From Acidobacteriota bacterium (lineage in GTDB: Bacteria > Acidobacteriota > Vicinamibacteria > Vicinamibacterales > Fen-181), in the NCBI GenBank assembly GCA_003170135.1, contig PMZR01000124.1, positions 21,020 to 85,019 of the forward strand: a stretch of 64,000 nt of DNA, in the 5' to 3' direction. Below, piece by piece: positions 15,844-26,018 of this stretch; the stretch's first letter is position 1, and each line of letters begins with the position of its first letter. A program made the translations under genes and the position numbers. The notes beneath the pieces are model-generated. The model did no database searches and was not told the DNA's origin. It worked only from the letters and a program-made list of their open reading frames with translations.

Positions 15844-18567
15844 ATGGCCGGCACTCCGGCTGCGGCCGATACACCAATCAGGAAAATGGCTCTGCTGCCG
15901 ACGGTCATCTCGAGGCGTAGCCGGCTGCTACTCGTCTGTTTGGTGTCTCTCGCCGTTCGACTCGCCTCATCGGCGCCCTCCGCTGCTCTCAACCCCGCTG
16001 CCCCGATCACGCCGCCCGATCGGTTCGTCGGTCACCGTGTTGGCGACGATCAGAAGCTCGTCAGATATCCGACCATCGTCGGCTACCTCGAGCGCCTGGC
16101 GTCGGAATCCGATCGCGTGCGTGTCGTGGATATCGGCACGACGACGCTCGGCAGCCGGATGGTGGCGGCGGTCATTTCCGCGCCGGCCAACCTCAAGGCG
16201 AGCGACGAGTACCGCGACATCGCGCGGCGTCTGCACGGCGCGCGAGGCCTCGATGAGGGCCAGGCCCGTCAGCTCGCCGAACGCGGCAAGGTGATTGTCG
16301 CCATCACGCTGAACCTGCATTCGACCGAGATCGCCTCCAGCCAGATGGCGCTCGAGCTTGCCTATCACCTCGCGTCCGATGAGTCCGCGGACACGCGACA
16401 GATGCTCGACAACGCGATCCTGCTGCTCGTGCCCTCGCTCAATCCCGACGGCCAGATCATGGTCTGCGACTGGTACGACAAGGGCCTGGGAACGCCGTTC
16501 GAGGGTGGGCGGCTGCCCTGGCTCTACCATCCGTACGCGGGCCACGACAACAACCGCGACTGGTTCATGTTGAACCTGGTGGAGACCAGGAACGTGACCC
16601 GGTTCCTCTACCAGGACTGGTTCGCCCAGGCGATTCACGACGAGCACCAGATGGGCACGAAGGGGCCACGCCTCTTCGTCCCGCCCTACTTCGACCCGAT
16701 CAACCCGAACGTGCACCCGTTGATCTGGCGCGAGATTGCGGTCGCGGGCAGCGAGATGGCCGAACGGCTCGAAGAGAACCGTTACGCGGGCGTCGTGTCG
16801 TCGGCCACCTACGACGGATGGCGGCCCGGAGACATGGACACGACACCGTGGTGGCACAACGTGCCGGCGCTCATCACCGAGGCGGCCAGCGTTCGCATCG
16901 CCTCGCCGATCTTTCTCAAGAAGGAAGAACTGACGGGCGAGTTGCGCGGCCTGTCCACCTACACCGCGCAGATGAATTTCCCGAATCCCTGGCCGGGCGG
17001 CTGGTGGACGCTGCACGACATCGTCGACTACGAGCTGACCGCCGCGCTCGGCTTCCTGCAGTCCTGCGCCCGTCACAAGACCGACCTGTTGCTGAATTCG
17101 TGGCGCATGAACCGCGACGCGATCGACCGCGGCCGTACCGAGGCGCCCTACGCGTTCGTTCTGCCGTGGCGCGGGAATGACGCGTGGACGCTGGCCCGGC
17201 TGCTCGATCCGCTGATCGCCGCCGGCGTGGAGGTGCACCAGGCATCGGCGCCCTTCATCGCCGATGGCGTGTCCTATCCCGCCGGCACGTGCGTGGTGCT
17301 GATGGCGCAGCCGCTCCGGCCCTATGTGAAGGATCTGCTCGAGGCGCAGCACTACCCGGATCGACGGCTCTTTCCGACCGGCCCGCCTGAACCGCCGTAC
17401 GACGAAGCCGGATGGACGCTGCCGTTCAAGATGGGGCTGACCGTGGTCGCCGTGCAGAAGGCCTTCGACGCGCCGCTGGAAGCCGTGACATCCGTGCCGC
17501 TCCCGAGGGGCGAGATTGCGCGCGCCGCCGACGCCTCCCGTCCGGGCGGAGCGGTCCTGCCTGTGGCGCTCGCGCTCTCACCGGAGAGCAACGCCTCCAC
17601 GATCGCGGTGAACCGCTTGCTGAAGGCCGGCGCGGACGTGATCTGGAGTGACGAGCCGGTCCAGGCCGGCGACGGGTTGCTTCCCCGTCACAGTTTCGTG
17701 GTGCGGACAGATGGGAAGGGTGCGGCCGCCGTCGCGCGGGCGATCGAGGGGCTGCCACTCATCGCCCATCCCGTGTCGAGAGTTCCGGCCGGCCGGCGCC
17801 TGGCGGCCCCGCGCGTCGGCCTGTATCAGCCATGGGGCGGCAATCCCGATGAAGGCTGGACACGGTGGGTGTTCGATCGGTTCGAACTGCCATACCGGAC
17901 GCTGCACAACGACGACGTCAGGCACGGGGATCTGGCGCGCACGCTCGACGTCATCATCCTGCCGAGCATGGGCACGCGCGAGATCGTCAGCGGCGAATCG
18001 TCGGTGCAGGGCGCGCCGACGCTTCCCGCACCCTACGCGGGCGGTCTCTGGTCGGATGGCGCCGCGAGCCTGGCTGACTTCGTGCGCGCCGGCGGGACGC
18101 TGGTGGCGCTCGATGCCGCGGCGGATTTCGTCATCCAGCAGATGGCGCTCCCCGTGAAGAACGTGCTCGCGGATCGCAGACCCCAGGAATTCTTCTGCCC
18201 CGGTTCGATCCTCCAGGTGGACGTCGATCCGCGGCATTTCCTGACCGCGGGATTCGGGCCGGCGGCGGATATCTTCTTCCTGCGCAGCCCGGCGTTCGAA
18301 CTGGCGCCGGCCGTTGGCGACCAGGCGGCGACACCGCTGGCGATCTACACCGCCGAGCAGCCGCTTCGGAGCGGGTGGATTCTCGGGGAGAAGCTCCTCG
18401 ACAGGCGCGCCGCGCTGGTCGAGGTGCGATCGGGCAAGGGCCGGGTCATCCTGGTCGGTTTCCGGTGCCAGTTCCGCGGCCAGACATACGGGACATTCCG
18501 CGTGCTGTTCAACGCCGCGTACTACGCCGCCAGCACGCCGATCGCGACGACCGACGACTCGCGGTGA
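15844..18567 (+). CDS. Exported M14-family zinc carboxypeptidase-like protein
   Basis: The protein has up to 907 residues. A signal peptide follows the twin-arginine-like VISRRSRLLLVCLVSLAV. The M14 domain spans ~55-400: HSTE (H159, E162) supplies two zinc ligands, NNRDWF the substrate-binding Arg, and IHDEHQMG probably the third ligand region. The C-terminal half contains a glutamine-amidotransferase-like or beta-rich region (DVIILPSMGTREIVSG, AGGTLVALDAA) seen in large M14 proteins of this type. The likely role is digestion of extracellular peptides. Start choice is uncertain: GACAAT at 15830-15835 lies 8 nt before ATG 15844, while ATG 15886 would give a shorter signal peptide. Confidence 0.88.
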   Translation: MAGTPAAADTPIRKMALLPTVISRRSRLLLVCLVSLAVRLASSAPSAALNPAAPITPPDRFVGHRVGDDQKLVRYPTIVGYLERLASESDRVRVVDIGTTTLGSRMVAAVISAPANLKASDEYRDIARRLHGARGLDEGQARQLAERGKVIVAITLNLHSTEIASSQMALELAYHLASDESADTRQMLDNAILLLVPSLNPDGQIMVCDWYDKGLGTPFEGGRLPWLYHPYAGHDNNRDWFMLNLVETRNVTRFLYQDWFAQAIHDEHQMGTKGPRLFVPPYFDPINPNVHPLIWREIAVAGSEMAERLEENRYAGVVSSATYDGWRPGDMDTTPWWHNVPALITEAASVRIASPIFLKKEELTGELRGLSTYTAQMNFPNPWPGGWWTLHDIVDYELTAALGFLQSCARHKTDLLLNSWRMNRDAIDRGRTEAPYAFVLPWRGNDAWTLARLLDPLIAAGVEVHQASAPFIADGVSYPAGTCVVLMAQPLRPYVKDLLEAQHYPDRRLFPTGPPEPPYDEAGWTLPFKMGLTVVAVQKAFDAPLEAVTSVPLPRGEIARAADASRPGGAVLPVALALSPESNASTIAVNRLLKAGADVIWSDEPVQAGDGLLPRHSFVVRTDGKGAAAVARAIEGLPLIAHPVSRVPAGRRLAAPRVGLYQPWGGNPDEGWTRWVFDRFELPYRTLHNDDVRHGDLARTLDVIILPSMGTREIVSGESSVQGAPTLPAPYAGGLWSDGAASLADFVRAGGTLVALDAAADFVIQQMALPVKNVLADRRPQEFFCPGSILQVDVDPRHFLTAGFGPAADIFFLRSPAFELAPAVGDQAATPLAIYTAEQPLRSGWILGEKLLDRRAALVEVRSGKGRVILVGFRCQFRGQTYGTFRVLFNAAYYAASTPIATTDDSR

Positions 18568-18585
18568 GCGAGCGCCTGGCGTCAC

Positions 18586-19269
18586 TCAGTCAGGCGGCAC
18601 TCTTGTTTGCGGCATGCCCGCCTTTCGCTCGTGCAGCCGGTCCTCGACGACTCTTGCGACCAGGTCCGCTGCGGCGTCCAGGCCGATCTTGCCCGGGTCG
18701 ACCGTCAGGTCGTAGTGGCAGGCGTTGGTCCAGTCGCAATTACAGACCGCTCGCACGAACTTCCCTCGGTCCCGATCGCTCTTCCGAATCAGATCGCGCA
18801 TGGCAGGGCGGTCCTGCGGGCCGAGCGTCTTCTCCAGTTGCGCGATACGAAACGCTTCGGGGGCGTGGACGAAGACCCTCACGAGTCCCGGGCGATCGGC
18901 CAGTACGAAGCAAGCCCCGCGGCCGATGATGACGCAGTCCTCGCGCGCGGCCAACTCGCGGATGACCTGCCGTTCGATTTGGAACAGCTCCTCTTCGAAA
19001 ATCGTTTCACGGATTCTCGGCGGCGTGAACAGCGCGTCGGGGGGCCCGAGCGAGAGATGGCGGGTGAACCTGACCCACGTGTTGGCGACGTGTTCTTCGA
19101 GGTGCGCCAGGTTCTGGTCTTCGGCCCCCAGCATCCTGGTGGCCTCAGCGAGGATCTCGCGGTCCAGGTACTTCAACCCATGGCGGTGGGCGACGGCCTG
19201 GCCGATGTACGACCCGCCGCTGCCTATTTGCCGCGAGACGGCCAGCACGACGGTTGATGGCGGTTCCAT
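18586..19269 (-). CDS. Cytidylate kinase-like family protein
   Basis: This 227-residue P-loop protein begins with SRQIGSGGSYIGQAVA near residues 12-27, the modified Walker A of the cytidylate-kinase-like family (PF13189). It also contains a DREIL segment and CVIIGRGACFVLA followed by RVFVHAP, which form the lid/NMP core. It differs from true Cmk proteins in length and in lacking the long CMP-binding insert. Substrates of this family are not established. GGAGG is placed 7 nt before ATG 19269. It is divergent from the glycyl radical enzyme gene. A run of Cys (CNCDWTNACHYD) near the C-terminus is unusual for a kinase. Confidence 0.82.
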   Translation of the reverse strand: MEPPSTVVLAVSRQIGSGGSYIGQAVAHRHGLKYLDREILAEATRMLGAEDQNLAHLEEHVANTWVRFTRHLSLGPPDALFTPPRIRETIFEEELFQIERQVIRELAAREDCVIIGRGACFVLADRPGLVRVFVHAPEAFRIAQLEKTLGPQDRPAMRDLIRKSDRDRGKFVRAVCNCDWTNACHYDLTVDPGKIGLDAAADLVARVVEDRLHERKAGMPQTRVPPD

Positions 19270-19431
19270 GATGGACCTCCCGGGACAGCCAGGTGCACCG
19301 TGCTTCGTGTCCGCCTGGATTGATTGTCGGTCGAATCGGGCCGCTTGTCACGTGCCCACAAACTCCATGCCTCGTCCGCGGTGCTTTGTGGCACAATCGC
19401 GACCGTGCACCCACAGGTCAACTCGCACATC

Positions 19432-21801
19432 ATGCATCCCGAGGTCGGCTGCTCGGCGCGCGTTCGGCGCGGAGTCGAACGCAACCAGTCGACGCCGCCC
19501 GAGTTGTTCGCGGAGCGCGCCCTGTCGGTGACGCGCGGCCACCGCGAGACCGAGGGCCAGCCGCTTGCGATTCGGCGTGCCCGCATGCTGCAGCGGGTTC
19601 TCGAAGAGCACCCGATCGTGATCCAGGATGGTGAGCTGATTGTCGGGATGAAGGCGCGAAAGCCCCGCGCATCGCCGGTGTATCCCGAAATCAACGCGGC
19701 CTGGGTCGAACGGGATCTCGACCGCCTGGCCACGCGGAAGGACACGCCGTTCTTCGTCAGTGACGAGACCAGGCGCCTGCTGCGCGACGAGGTGTTTCCC
19801 TACTGGCGCGGCCGGCAGGTGTACGACCGGATTCTCGAGGCGGTGCCCGCCGAGCAGTGGCGCGCCGACGAGCGCGGTGTCCTGTATCACTACTTCCGCT
19901 CACGCACGATCGGCCACTTCAACGCCGCGTACGACAAGATCCTCGCGCGGGGCGTTCGAGGCGTGCGCGCCGATGTCGAGCGCGTCCTCGCCTCGCTGCG
20001 CGCCGACGATGCCTTGTACCAGCCGCGCACGCGGTTCCTGGAATCCGTTGCGATTGCCTGCGACGCCGTCGTGGCGTTCGCCGGCCGTCACGCCGAGGAA
20101 GCGCGGCGCCTGGCGGCCGTCGAGCCGGACGCCAGGCGTCGGGGCGAGCTGAACGCGGTGGCCCGCATCTGCGCGCGCGTGCCGGAGCATCCGGCCGAGA
20201 CGTTTCATGAGGCGCTGCAGTCGTTCTGGTTCACGCACCTCGTGCTGAACCTTGAAACCAGCGGCCACGCGTTCGGTCCCGGGCGCTTCGACCAGTACCT
20301 CTATCCGTTCTATCGCCACAGCGTCGGGAACGGCGACCTGACAGAGGACGAGGCGCAGGAGCTGCTCGACCTGCTGTGGGTGAAGTTCGACGAGATCACG
20401 CTGGCCAAGGACGCGGGCGAATCGCAGACGAGCAGTTCGTACCCGGATTTCCAGAACCTGAACATCGGCGGCCTGACGCGCCAGGGGCACGACGCGACCA
20501 ACGAACTGTCGTTCATGTGCCTCACCGCGCTGGACCACACGAAGCTCCCGCAGCCGGGCCTCTCGGCGCAGATCAGCTCGAAGACGATGCCCGCATTCCT
20601 GCTCCGGTGCTGCGAGCTCCTGCGCCAGGGCATGGGCATGCCGGTCATGTTCAACAGCGACGTGCTCGTGCTCGGCATGGTCAGCCGCGGCAAGACGCTC
20701 GAGGACGCCCGCGCAAGCAGCCTGAACGGGTGCGTCGCGTGCTACTGCGACGGCAAGGATCGGATGGCGTCGAGCGGCTACTTCAACCTCGCGAAATGCC
20801 TCGAGCTGGCGCTCAACGACGGCGTCGATCGGCTGACCGGCGAGCCACTCGGCCCGCGCACGGGCGATCCGGCGTGCTTCTCGACGTTCGACGCCATCGT
20901 CGCGGCATTCCACGCGCAAGTGGCGTTCTTCGTCGACATGAAGGTGCGCTACGACAACATCGTCCGCGGCATTTATGCGACGTGGTGCCCGGTGCCGTTC
21001 ACCTCCGCCGTGATCGACGACTGCGTCGAGCAGGCGCTCGACTGGCACGCGGGCGGATCGCACTACAAGATCGCGACGATGTCCGGCGTGGCGATCGGCA
21101 CCGTCGCCGACAGCCTGGCCGGCATCAGGAAGCTCGTCTTCGACGACGGCGCGTGGACGATGGCGCAGCTGAAGGACGCGCTCGACCGGAACTGGGAAGG
21201 CTACGAGCTGCTGCGGCAGGCGCTCGTGAACAAGACCCCGCAGTACGGCAACGATGACGACGCCGCCGACGATCTGGCGGTGCTGACGCAGCAGATATTC
21301 TGCGGCGAGGTGGAGAAGCACCGCGACGTGCAGGGCGCGCGCTATTTCGTGGACCTGCTGCCGACGACCGCGCACATCGCGCTCGGGGAGACCACGGGCG
21401 CGACGCCGGACGGTCGGCGCGCGGGCACGCCGCTGTCCGAGGGCGTCTCGCCGGTCCAGGGCCACGACCGGCGCGGCCCGACCGCGGTGGCGCGCTCGAT
21501 TGCGAAGCTGGACCACGCGCGGACCAACGGCACGCTGCTCAACCTCAAGATCAGCCCGGAATGCCTGAAGACCGACGCCGATCTCCACAAGCTGGCCGCC
21601 CTCATCCGCGGCTACTTCGACCAGGGCGGCCATCACGTCCAGTTCAACGTCATCGATCGCGCGATCCTCGAGGATGCGATGGCCAGTCCCGAACAGTACC
21701 GCAACCTGCTCGTCCGTGTCGCCGGCTATTCGGACTACTTCGTGCTGCTCAGCCCTGAAATCCAGCGTGAGATTCTCTCGCGGACCGAGCACGCGCTGTA
21801 A
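19432..21801 (+). CDS. Glycyl radical enzyme, hydroxyproline-dehydratase-like but lacking the CxE glutamate
   Basis: The protein has 789 residues. The glycyl-radical loop RVAGYSDYFV lies near the C-terminus, with the radical Gly at 765. The thiyl Cys is C434 in LNGCVACYCDGKD. The surrounding GYFNLAKCLELALNDGVD and AGGSHYKIATMSGVAIGT resemble the hydroxyproline-dehydratase branch of the family. Eliminating and decarboxylating GREs have GCVE, where Glu is the general base; here that position is A436, and two more Cys (437, 439) follow. The substrate is therefore unassigned. The activase follows 78 bp downstream. ATG 19432 lacks a Shine-Dalgarno sequence; GTG 19405, 7 nt after a CACAAT box, is a possible leaderless start. 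Anaerobic function is implied. Confidence 0.9.
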   Translation: MHPEVGCSARVRRGVERNQSTPPELFAERALSVTRGHRETEGQPLAIRRARMLQRVLEEHPIVIQDGELIVGMKARKPRASPVYPEINAAWVERDLDRLATRKDTPFFVSDETRRLLRDEVFPYWRGRQVYDRILEAVPAEQWRADERGVLYHYFRSRTIGHFNAAYDKILARGVRGVRADVERVLASLRADDALYQPRTRFLESVAIACDAVVAFAGRHAEEARRLAAVEPDARRRGELNAVARICARVPEHPAETFHEALQSFWFTHLVLNLETSGHAFGPGRFDQYLYPFYRHSVGNGDLTEDEAQELLDLLWVKFDEITLAKDAGESQTSSSYPDFQNLNIGGLTRQGHDATNELSFMCLTALDHTKLPQPGLSAQISSKTMPAFLLRCCELLRQGMGMPVMFNSDVLVLGMVSRGKTLEDARASSLNGCVACYCDGKDRMASSGYFNLAKCLELALNDGVDRLTGEPLGPRTGDPACFSTFDAIVAAFHAQVAFFVDMKVRYDNIVRGIYATWCPVPFTSAVIDDCVEQALDWHAGGSHYKIATMSGVAIGTVADSLAGIRKLVFDDGAWTMAQLKDALDRNWEGYELLRQALVNKTPQYGNDDDAADDLAVLTQQIFCGEVEKHRDVQGARYFVDLLPTTAHIALGETTGATPDGRRAGTPLSEGVSPVQGHDRRGPTAVARSIAKLDHARTNGTLLNLKISPECLKTDADLHKLAALIRGYFDQGGHHVQFNVIDRAILEDAMASPEQYRNLLVRVAGYSDYFVLLSPEIQREILSRTEHAL

Positions 21802-21805
21802 CTGA

Positions 21806-21875
21806 GGCGGACGGCGGCGGAAGGCGGAAGGCGGGGGAGGAAGGCGCGGACAGCGGACGTCGGAAGGACTTCGGA
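21806..21875. repeat. Ten degenerate 7-bp repeats between the GRE and its activase
   Basis: In one phase from 21806 the units are GGCGGAC, GGCGGCG, GAAGGCG twice, GGGGAGG, AAGGCGC, GGACAGC, GGACGTC, GGAAGGA, CTTCGGA. The array fills nearly all of the 78-bp gap. It is more degenerate than the arrays at 13441 and 59217 but keeps the seven-base rhythm and the GGA start. Confidence 0.6.
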
Positions 21876-21879
21876 CCAC

Positions 21880-22791
21880 ATGAACGGTACCGTCTGGGAC
21901 ATCCGCCAATACAGCCTGCACGACGGCCCGGGCATTCGGACGACCGTATTCCTGAAAGGCTGCCCGCTCTCGTGCCGCTGGTGCTGTAACCCCGAATCGC
22001 ACGCCGCCGAGCCGCAGCTCACGTGGATTCGTGAGAAGTGCCTGTCGTGCGGCGCATGCGTGGAGGTGTGCGAACGGAACGCGATCGCGCTGGACCGGTC
22101 CGGCCGGCGCCACGTGGATCGCGTCCGGTGCGACACGTGCGGTGCGTGCGCGACAGGCTGCCCGGCCGAAGCCATGACGGTCGTCGGCCGCGCGATGAGC
22201 GTGGACGAGGTCCTGCGCGAGGTGGGACGCGATGCGATCTTCTTCAGCCGCTCGGGGGGCGGGCTGACGCTCTCGGGCGGCGAGCCCTTCGCGCAGGCGG
22301 CGTTCGCCGCCGAGCTGCTCCGGCGTTACAAGAGCGACTACGTGGGATTCCACACGACGGTCGAAACCTGTGGCGAGGCGCCGTGGGAGGACGTGGCGCT
22401 CGTCGCGCCGCACGTGGACCTGTTCCTCTTCGACATCAAGCACATGGACCCGATCGAGCACCGCCGGCTGACCGGCGCCGGCAACGCGCGCATCCTCGAG
22501 AACGCCACGCGCCTGGCCGCGTCGGGCGCTTCGGTGGTTGTGCGCCTGCCGCTCGTGCCCGGCTGCAACGACCAGGCGGACAACCTGCGGCGAACCGCGG
22601 AGTTCGCGCGCTCGGTGCTGCGCGTCGATCGCGTGGACCTGTTGCCCTACCATCGCCTCGGGGAGCCCAAGTACCCCCGCCTCGGCCGGAGCTATCCTCT
22701 CGCGGGCACCGCGGCCGCCTCCGACGCCGATATTGCCACCGCTCGTGCCGTGCTCGAAGCGTGCGCGATGCACGTCCGCATCGGGGGCTGA
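21880..22791 (+). CDS. Glycyl radical enzyme activase (radical SAM)
   Basis: This 303-residue protein has the radical-SAM cluster motif at C28-x3-C32-x2-C35 (GCPLSCRWCCNPE). Two ferredoxin-like clusters follow (CLSCGACVEVCERNAI and CDTCGACATGCPAEAM), as in activases of glycerol dehydratase, CutC and HypD. LTLSGGEPF is the GGE SAM-binding motif, and VRLPLVPGCND and LLPYHRLGEPKY are late family signatures. It generates the Gly765 radical of the upstream enzyme. It lies on the same strand and is probably co-transcribed; the intervening heptamer array leaves only GGAAGG at 21862-21867 as a weak, distant ribosome site. Confidence 0.94.
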   Translation: MNGTVWDIRQYSLHDGPGIRTTVFLKGCPLSCRWCCNPESHAAEPQLTWIREKCLSCGACVEVCERNAIALDRSGRRHVDRVRCDTCGACATGCPAEAMTVVGRAMSVDEVLREVGRDAIFFSRSGGGLTLSGGEPFAQAAFAAELLRRYKSDYVGFHTTVETCGEAPWEDVALVAPHVDLFLFDIKHMDPIEHRRLTGAGNARILENATRLAASGASVVVRLPLVPGCNDQADNLRRTAEFARSVLRVDRVDLLPYHRLGEPKYPRLGRSYPLAGTAAASDADIATARAVLEACAMHVRIGG

Positions 22792-22806
22792 CCTGCGGCG
22801 CTGCGA

Positions 22807-23151
22807 CTAGCCCGGCGGCCAGCCGAAGTGCCGGCCGCCGAGCACGTGCAGGTGGATGTGAAACACGGACTGCAGGGCATCCCGGTTGCAGTTGAAGACC
22901 GTGCGGTAGCCTCGCTCGGCCAGTCCCTGTTCCTTGGCGATCGCCGCCGCCCGTCTCAGCATCTTCCCGACCAGGGCGTCGTCGTCGGGCGCGAGGTCGT
23001 TCAACGTCGCGATGTGCCGGCGCGGCATGACCAGTGCGTGCAGCGGCGCCTGGGGGTGGATGTCGTTGATGGCCACGATGTCGTCGTCTTCGTAGATCGT
23101 CGACGCGGGAGCGGCGCCCGCGATGATGCGGCAGAACAAGCAGTCGGTCAT
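22807..23151 (-). CDS. HIT-family nucleotide hydrolase (Hint-like)
   Basis: This 114-residue protein has the histidine-triad motif HIHLH (H98, H100, H102), the CLFC zinc-type pair at C4/C7 and the EDDDIVAINDIHPQAPLHAL family signature. Hint-type enzymes hydrolyse nucleoside phosphoramidates and aminoacyl-adenylates. The start ATG overlaps the prmC stop (ATGA), so it is the last gene of the thiD-to-HIT minus-strand run. Confidence 0.93.
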   Translation of the reverse strand: MTDCLFCRIIAGAAPASTIYEDDDIVAINDIHPQAPLHALVMPRRHIATLNDLAPDDDALVGKMLRRAAAIAKEQGLAERGYRTVFNCNRDALQSVFHIHLHVLGGRHFGWPPG

Positions 23152-24119
23152 CTCTGGTCCCTCGCCTCCGAATCCGTGGCCCCGAGCCCCAGGCGCTGAT
23201 TTCCCCTCCCAGGCGCTTCGTGTCCGGGTTGCCACCGCACGACGGCGGTCCTCGGAATCCCCTGCAGGTCGCGCCGGATCGTGTCGAGACGGAACACCGG
23301 GCGCGCCGTGATCGCGCGGCTGACCGCCGTCTCCTGCCCGAACCCGAACTCGAAGATCAGCAGGCCGTCCTCGTGCAATCTGCTCTCGCATTGCAGCAAC
23401 AGGTGCCTGATCACGTCGAGGCCGTCCTCGCCACCGAGCAGCGCTTCGCGCGGCTCGTAGTCACGCACGTCCGAGGGCAGCTGCGCCATGTCGGACGCGG
23501 GAACGTAAGGCGGGTTCGAGACGATCAGATCGAAGCGCGCATCGGCTTCCGCCAGCAGGTCCGTCTCCAGAAAGTCGATGCGATCGGTCACGTCGTAGCG
23601 CGCCGCGTTGCGCCCGGCGATCCTGAGCGCCGCGCGTGACGTGTCGGTGGCGACCAGCGACGCGCCCTGCAGCTCGATCGCGAGCGTGACGGCCAAGCAG
23701 CCGCTGCCGGTGCCGACGTCGGCGATGCGAAGCGGAGGCCGCCCGGTGCCCGGGACCGAGGCGACCCCGCGATGGGCCAGGCGGCCGAGCGCCTCCTCGA
23801 TGATGATCTCGGTCTCCGGCCTGGGCACGAGCACGCCCGGCCCCACCTCGAAATCGCGGCGCCAGAACTCGCGCTGCCCGACGATGTAGGCGGCCGGCTC
23901 GTGGCGGCAACGCCGGCCGATGAGCGCGTCATAGGCGTCCTGGAAACCGGGCGGGGCGGGTTCGGTCAACGACGAGAGCAGGCGCGCCCGGTCCCAGCCG
24001 AGCACGGTGCGGGCGAGCAAATCGGCATCTATCGCGGCCTCGACGCGGTCGATGCCGGCCTGCTCGAGCGTGTGCCGCGCGTGAGCGATCTCGGCGTGGA
24101 GCGTCACGTCCCTCCTCAT
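23148..24119 (-). CDS. prmC: Release-factor glutamine methyltransferase
   Basis: This 323-residue protein methylates the Gln of the GGQ motif in RF1 and RF2. It has an N-terminal helical domain, then the SAM motif IADVGTGSGCLAVTLAIEL and the catalytic NPPY in LIVSNPPYVPA. RPETEIIIEEAL precedes the Rossmann fold as usual. Its location directly after prfA, its substrate, is a widely conserved pairing. The C-terminal ~20 residues after RWQPGH are an extension of Gly/Arg-rich sequence not typical of PrmC. ATG 24119 was chosen; the longer ORF adds only basic low-complexity sequence. Confidence 0.93.
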   Translation of the reverse strand: MRRDVTLHAEIAHARHTLEQAGIDRVEAAIDADLLARTVLGWDRARLLSSLTEPAPPGFQDAYDALIGRRCRHEPAAYIVGQREFWRRDFEVGPGVLVPRPETEIIIEEALGRLAHRGVASVPGTGRPPLRIADVGTGSGCLAVTLAIELQGASLVATDTSRAALRIAGRNAARYDVTDRIDFLETDLLAEADARFDLIVSNPPYVPASDMAQLPSDVRDYEPREALLGGEDGLDVIRHLLLQCESRLHEDGLLIFEFGFGQETAVSRAITARPVFRLDTIRRDLQGIPRTAVVRWQPGHEAPGRGNQRLGLGATDSEARDQR

Positions 24120-24186
24120 CGCGCGAGCGCGCGTCGGGGCCCGCGCGCAGATCTTCTGCGGCCGACCCATCGCGTGAACCTGCGGC

Positions 24187-25263
<1,077 letters not shown>

Positions 25264-25269
25264 AACGAC

Positions 25270-25527
25270 TCATCCCACCTGTTGCCCGCCCGACACGGGC
25301 GGAAGAAACGCCACCTCGTCGCCGTCCGACACGGCCGCGTCCATGCGCGCGAAGTCGGCGTTGACCGCCGCCGACACCGACGAGGCATGGGGCGCGAGGC
25401 CTGGATGCTCCGCGACCACCGAACGCCAGACGTCCGCCACGCGCGCGCCGGCCGGCACCTCGAGCGTGAGTTCGCCGGCGCCGGCGAGATCGCGCAACCG
25501 GGCGTAGAGTCGGACCGTTATGCGCAT
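25270..25527 (-). CDS. moaD: Molybdopterin synthase small subunit, with C-terminal extension
   Basis: This 85-residue ubiquitin-fold protein starts MRITVRLYARLRDLAG and ends FLPPVSGGQQVG. MoaD donates sulfur from a thiocarboxylate on its C-terminal Gly-Gly, which normally is the last dipeptide. Here four residues (QQVG) follow. The gene overlaps the end of moaE by 10 bp and is followed after 6 bp by prfA, whose ribosome site lies within the extra codons. Confidence 0.9.
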   Translation of the reverse strand: MRITVRLYARLRDLAGAGELTLEVPAGARVADVWRSVVAEHPGLAPHASSVSAAVNADFARMDAAVSDGDEVAFLPPVSGGQQVG

Positions 25528-26006
25528 GCGCGACGGTAGGCCTGCTCGCGGGCGGCGTCGTCGTGCGGGTCGGCGGTCGCGCCTTCAATCCACACGTCAC
25601 CACCCTCGAAGAACTCCCGTTTCCAGATGGGGGCAATCTGCTTCACGCGTTCAATCGCATACCGGCACGCCGCGAACGCGTCGGTCCGGTGCGGCGACGC
25701 CGCGGCGATCACGACGCTGGCCTCGCCCGGCGTGAGGCGACCGGTGCGATGCCGGACTGCCATGCGCACGCCCGGCCAACGGCCAGTCGCTTCCTGCAGG
25801 ATCAAGCGGAAGGTGCGCAACGCAAGCGGCTCGAACGCCTCGTAATCGAGATGGCGTACCCGTCGCCCGGCGTTCTCGCCCCGCACCACGCCAACAAACG
25901 TGACGACGGCGCCGCAGGCGCCGTCCGAGCCACCCGCCCGGTCCACGACAGCGGCAATGCGCGCCGGATCCAGCGGATCCGCCGTCATGCCGACCAGATC
26001 GTCCAT
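25518..26006 (-). CDS. moaE: Molybdopterin synthase large subunit
   Basis: This 162-residue protein has the MoaE signatures VVTFVGVVRGENAGRRV, LDYEAFEPLA, VRHRTGRLTPGEASVVIA and a catalytic-Lys region IWKREFFEGG. With MoaD it converts precursor Z (cPMP) to molybdopterin. It lies 12 bp after thiD and overlaps moaD. Other moa genes are not in the window. The C-terminus after WIEG is about 20 residues longer than the E. coli protein. Confidence 0.95.
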   Translation of the reverse strand: MDDLVGMTADPLDPARIAAVVDRAGGSDGACGAVVTFVGVVRGENAGRRVRHLDYEAFEPLALRTFRLILQEATGRWPGVRMAVRHRTGRLTPGEASVVIAAASPHRTDAFAACRYAIERVKQIAPIWKREFFEGGDVWIEGATADPHDDAAREQAYRRACA

Positions 26007-26018
26007 CGCGTCAGTATA

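Noticed and set aside
19900..22773. A 957-residue open frame antisense to the glycyl radical enzyme and activase
   Set aside because: High G+C makes the antisense frame of real genes stay open. It has no domain and is Arg/Val/His-rich, while the plus strand carries two complete enzymes.
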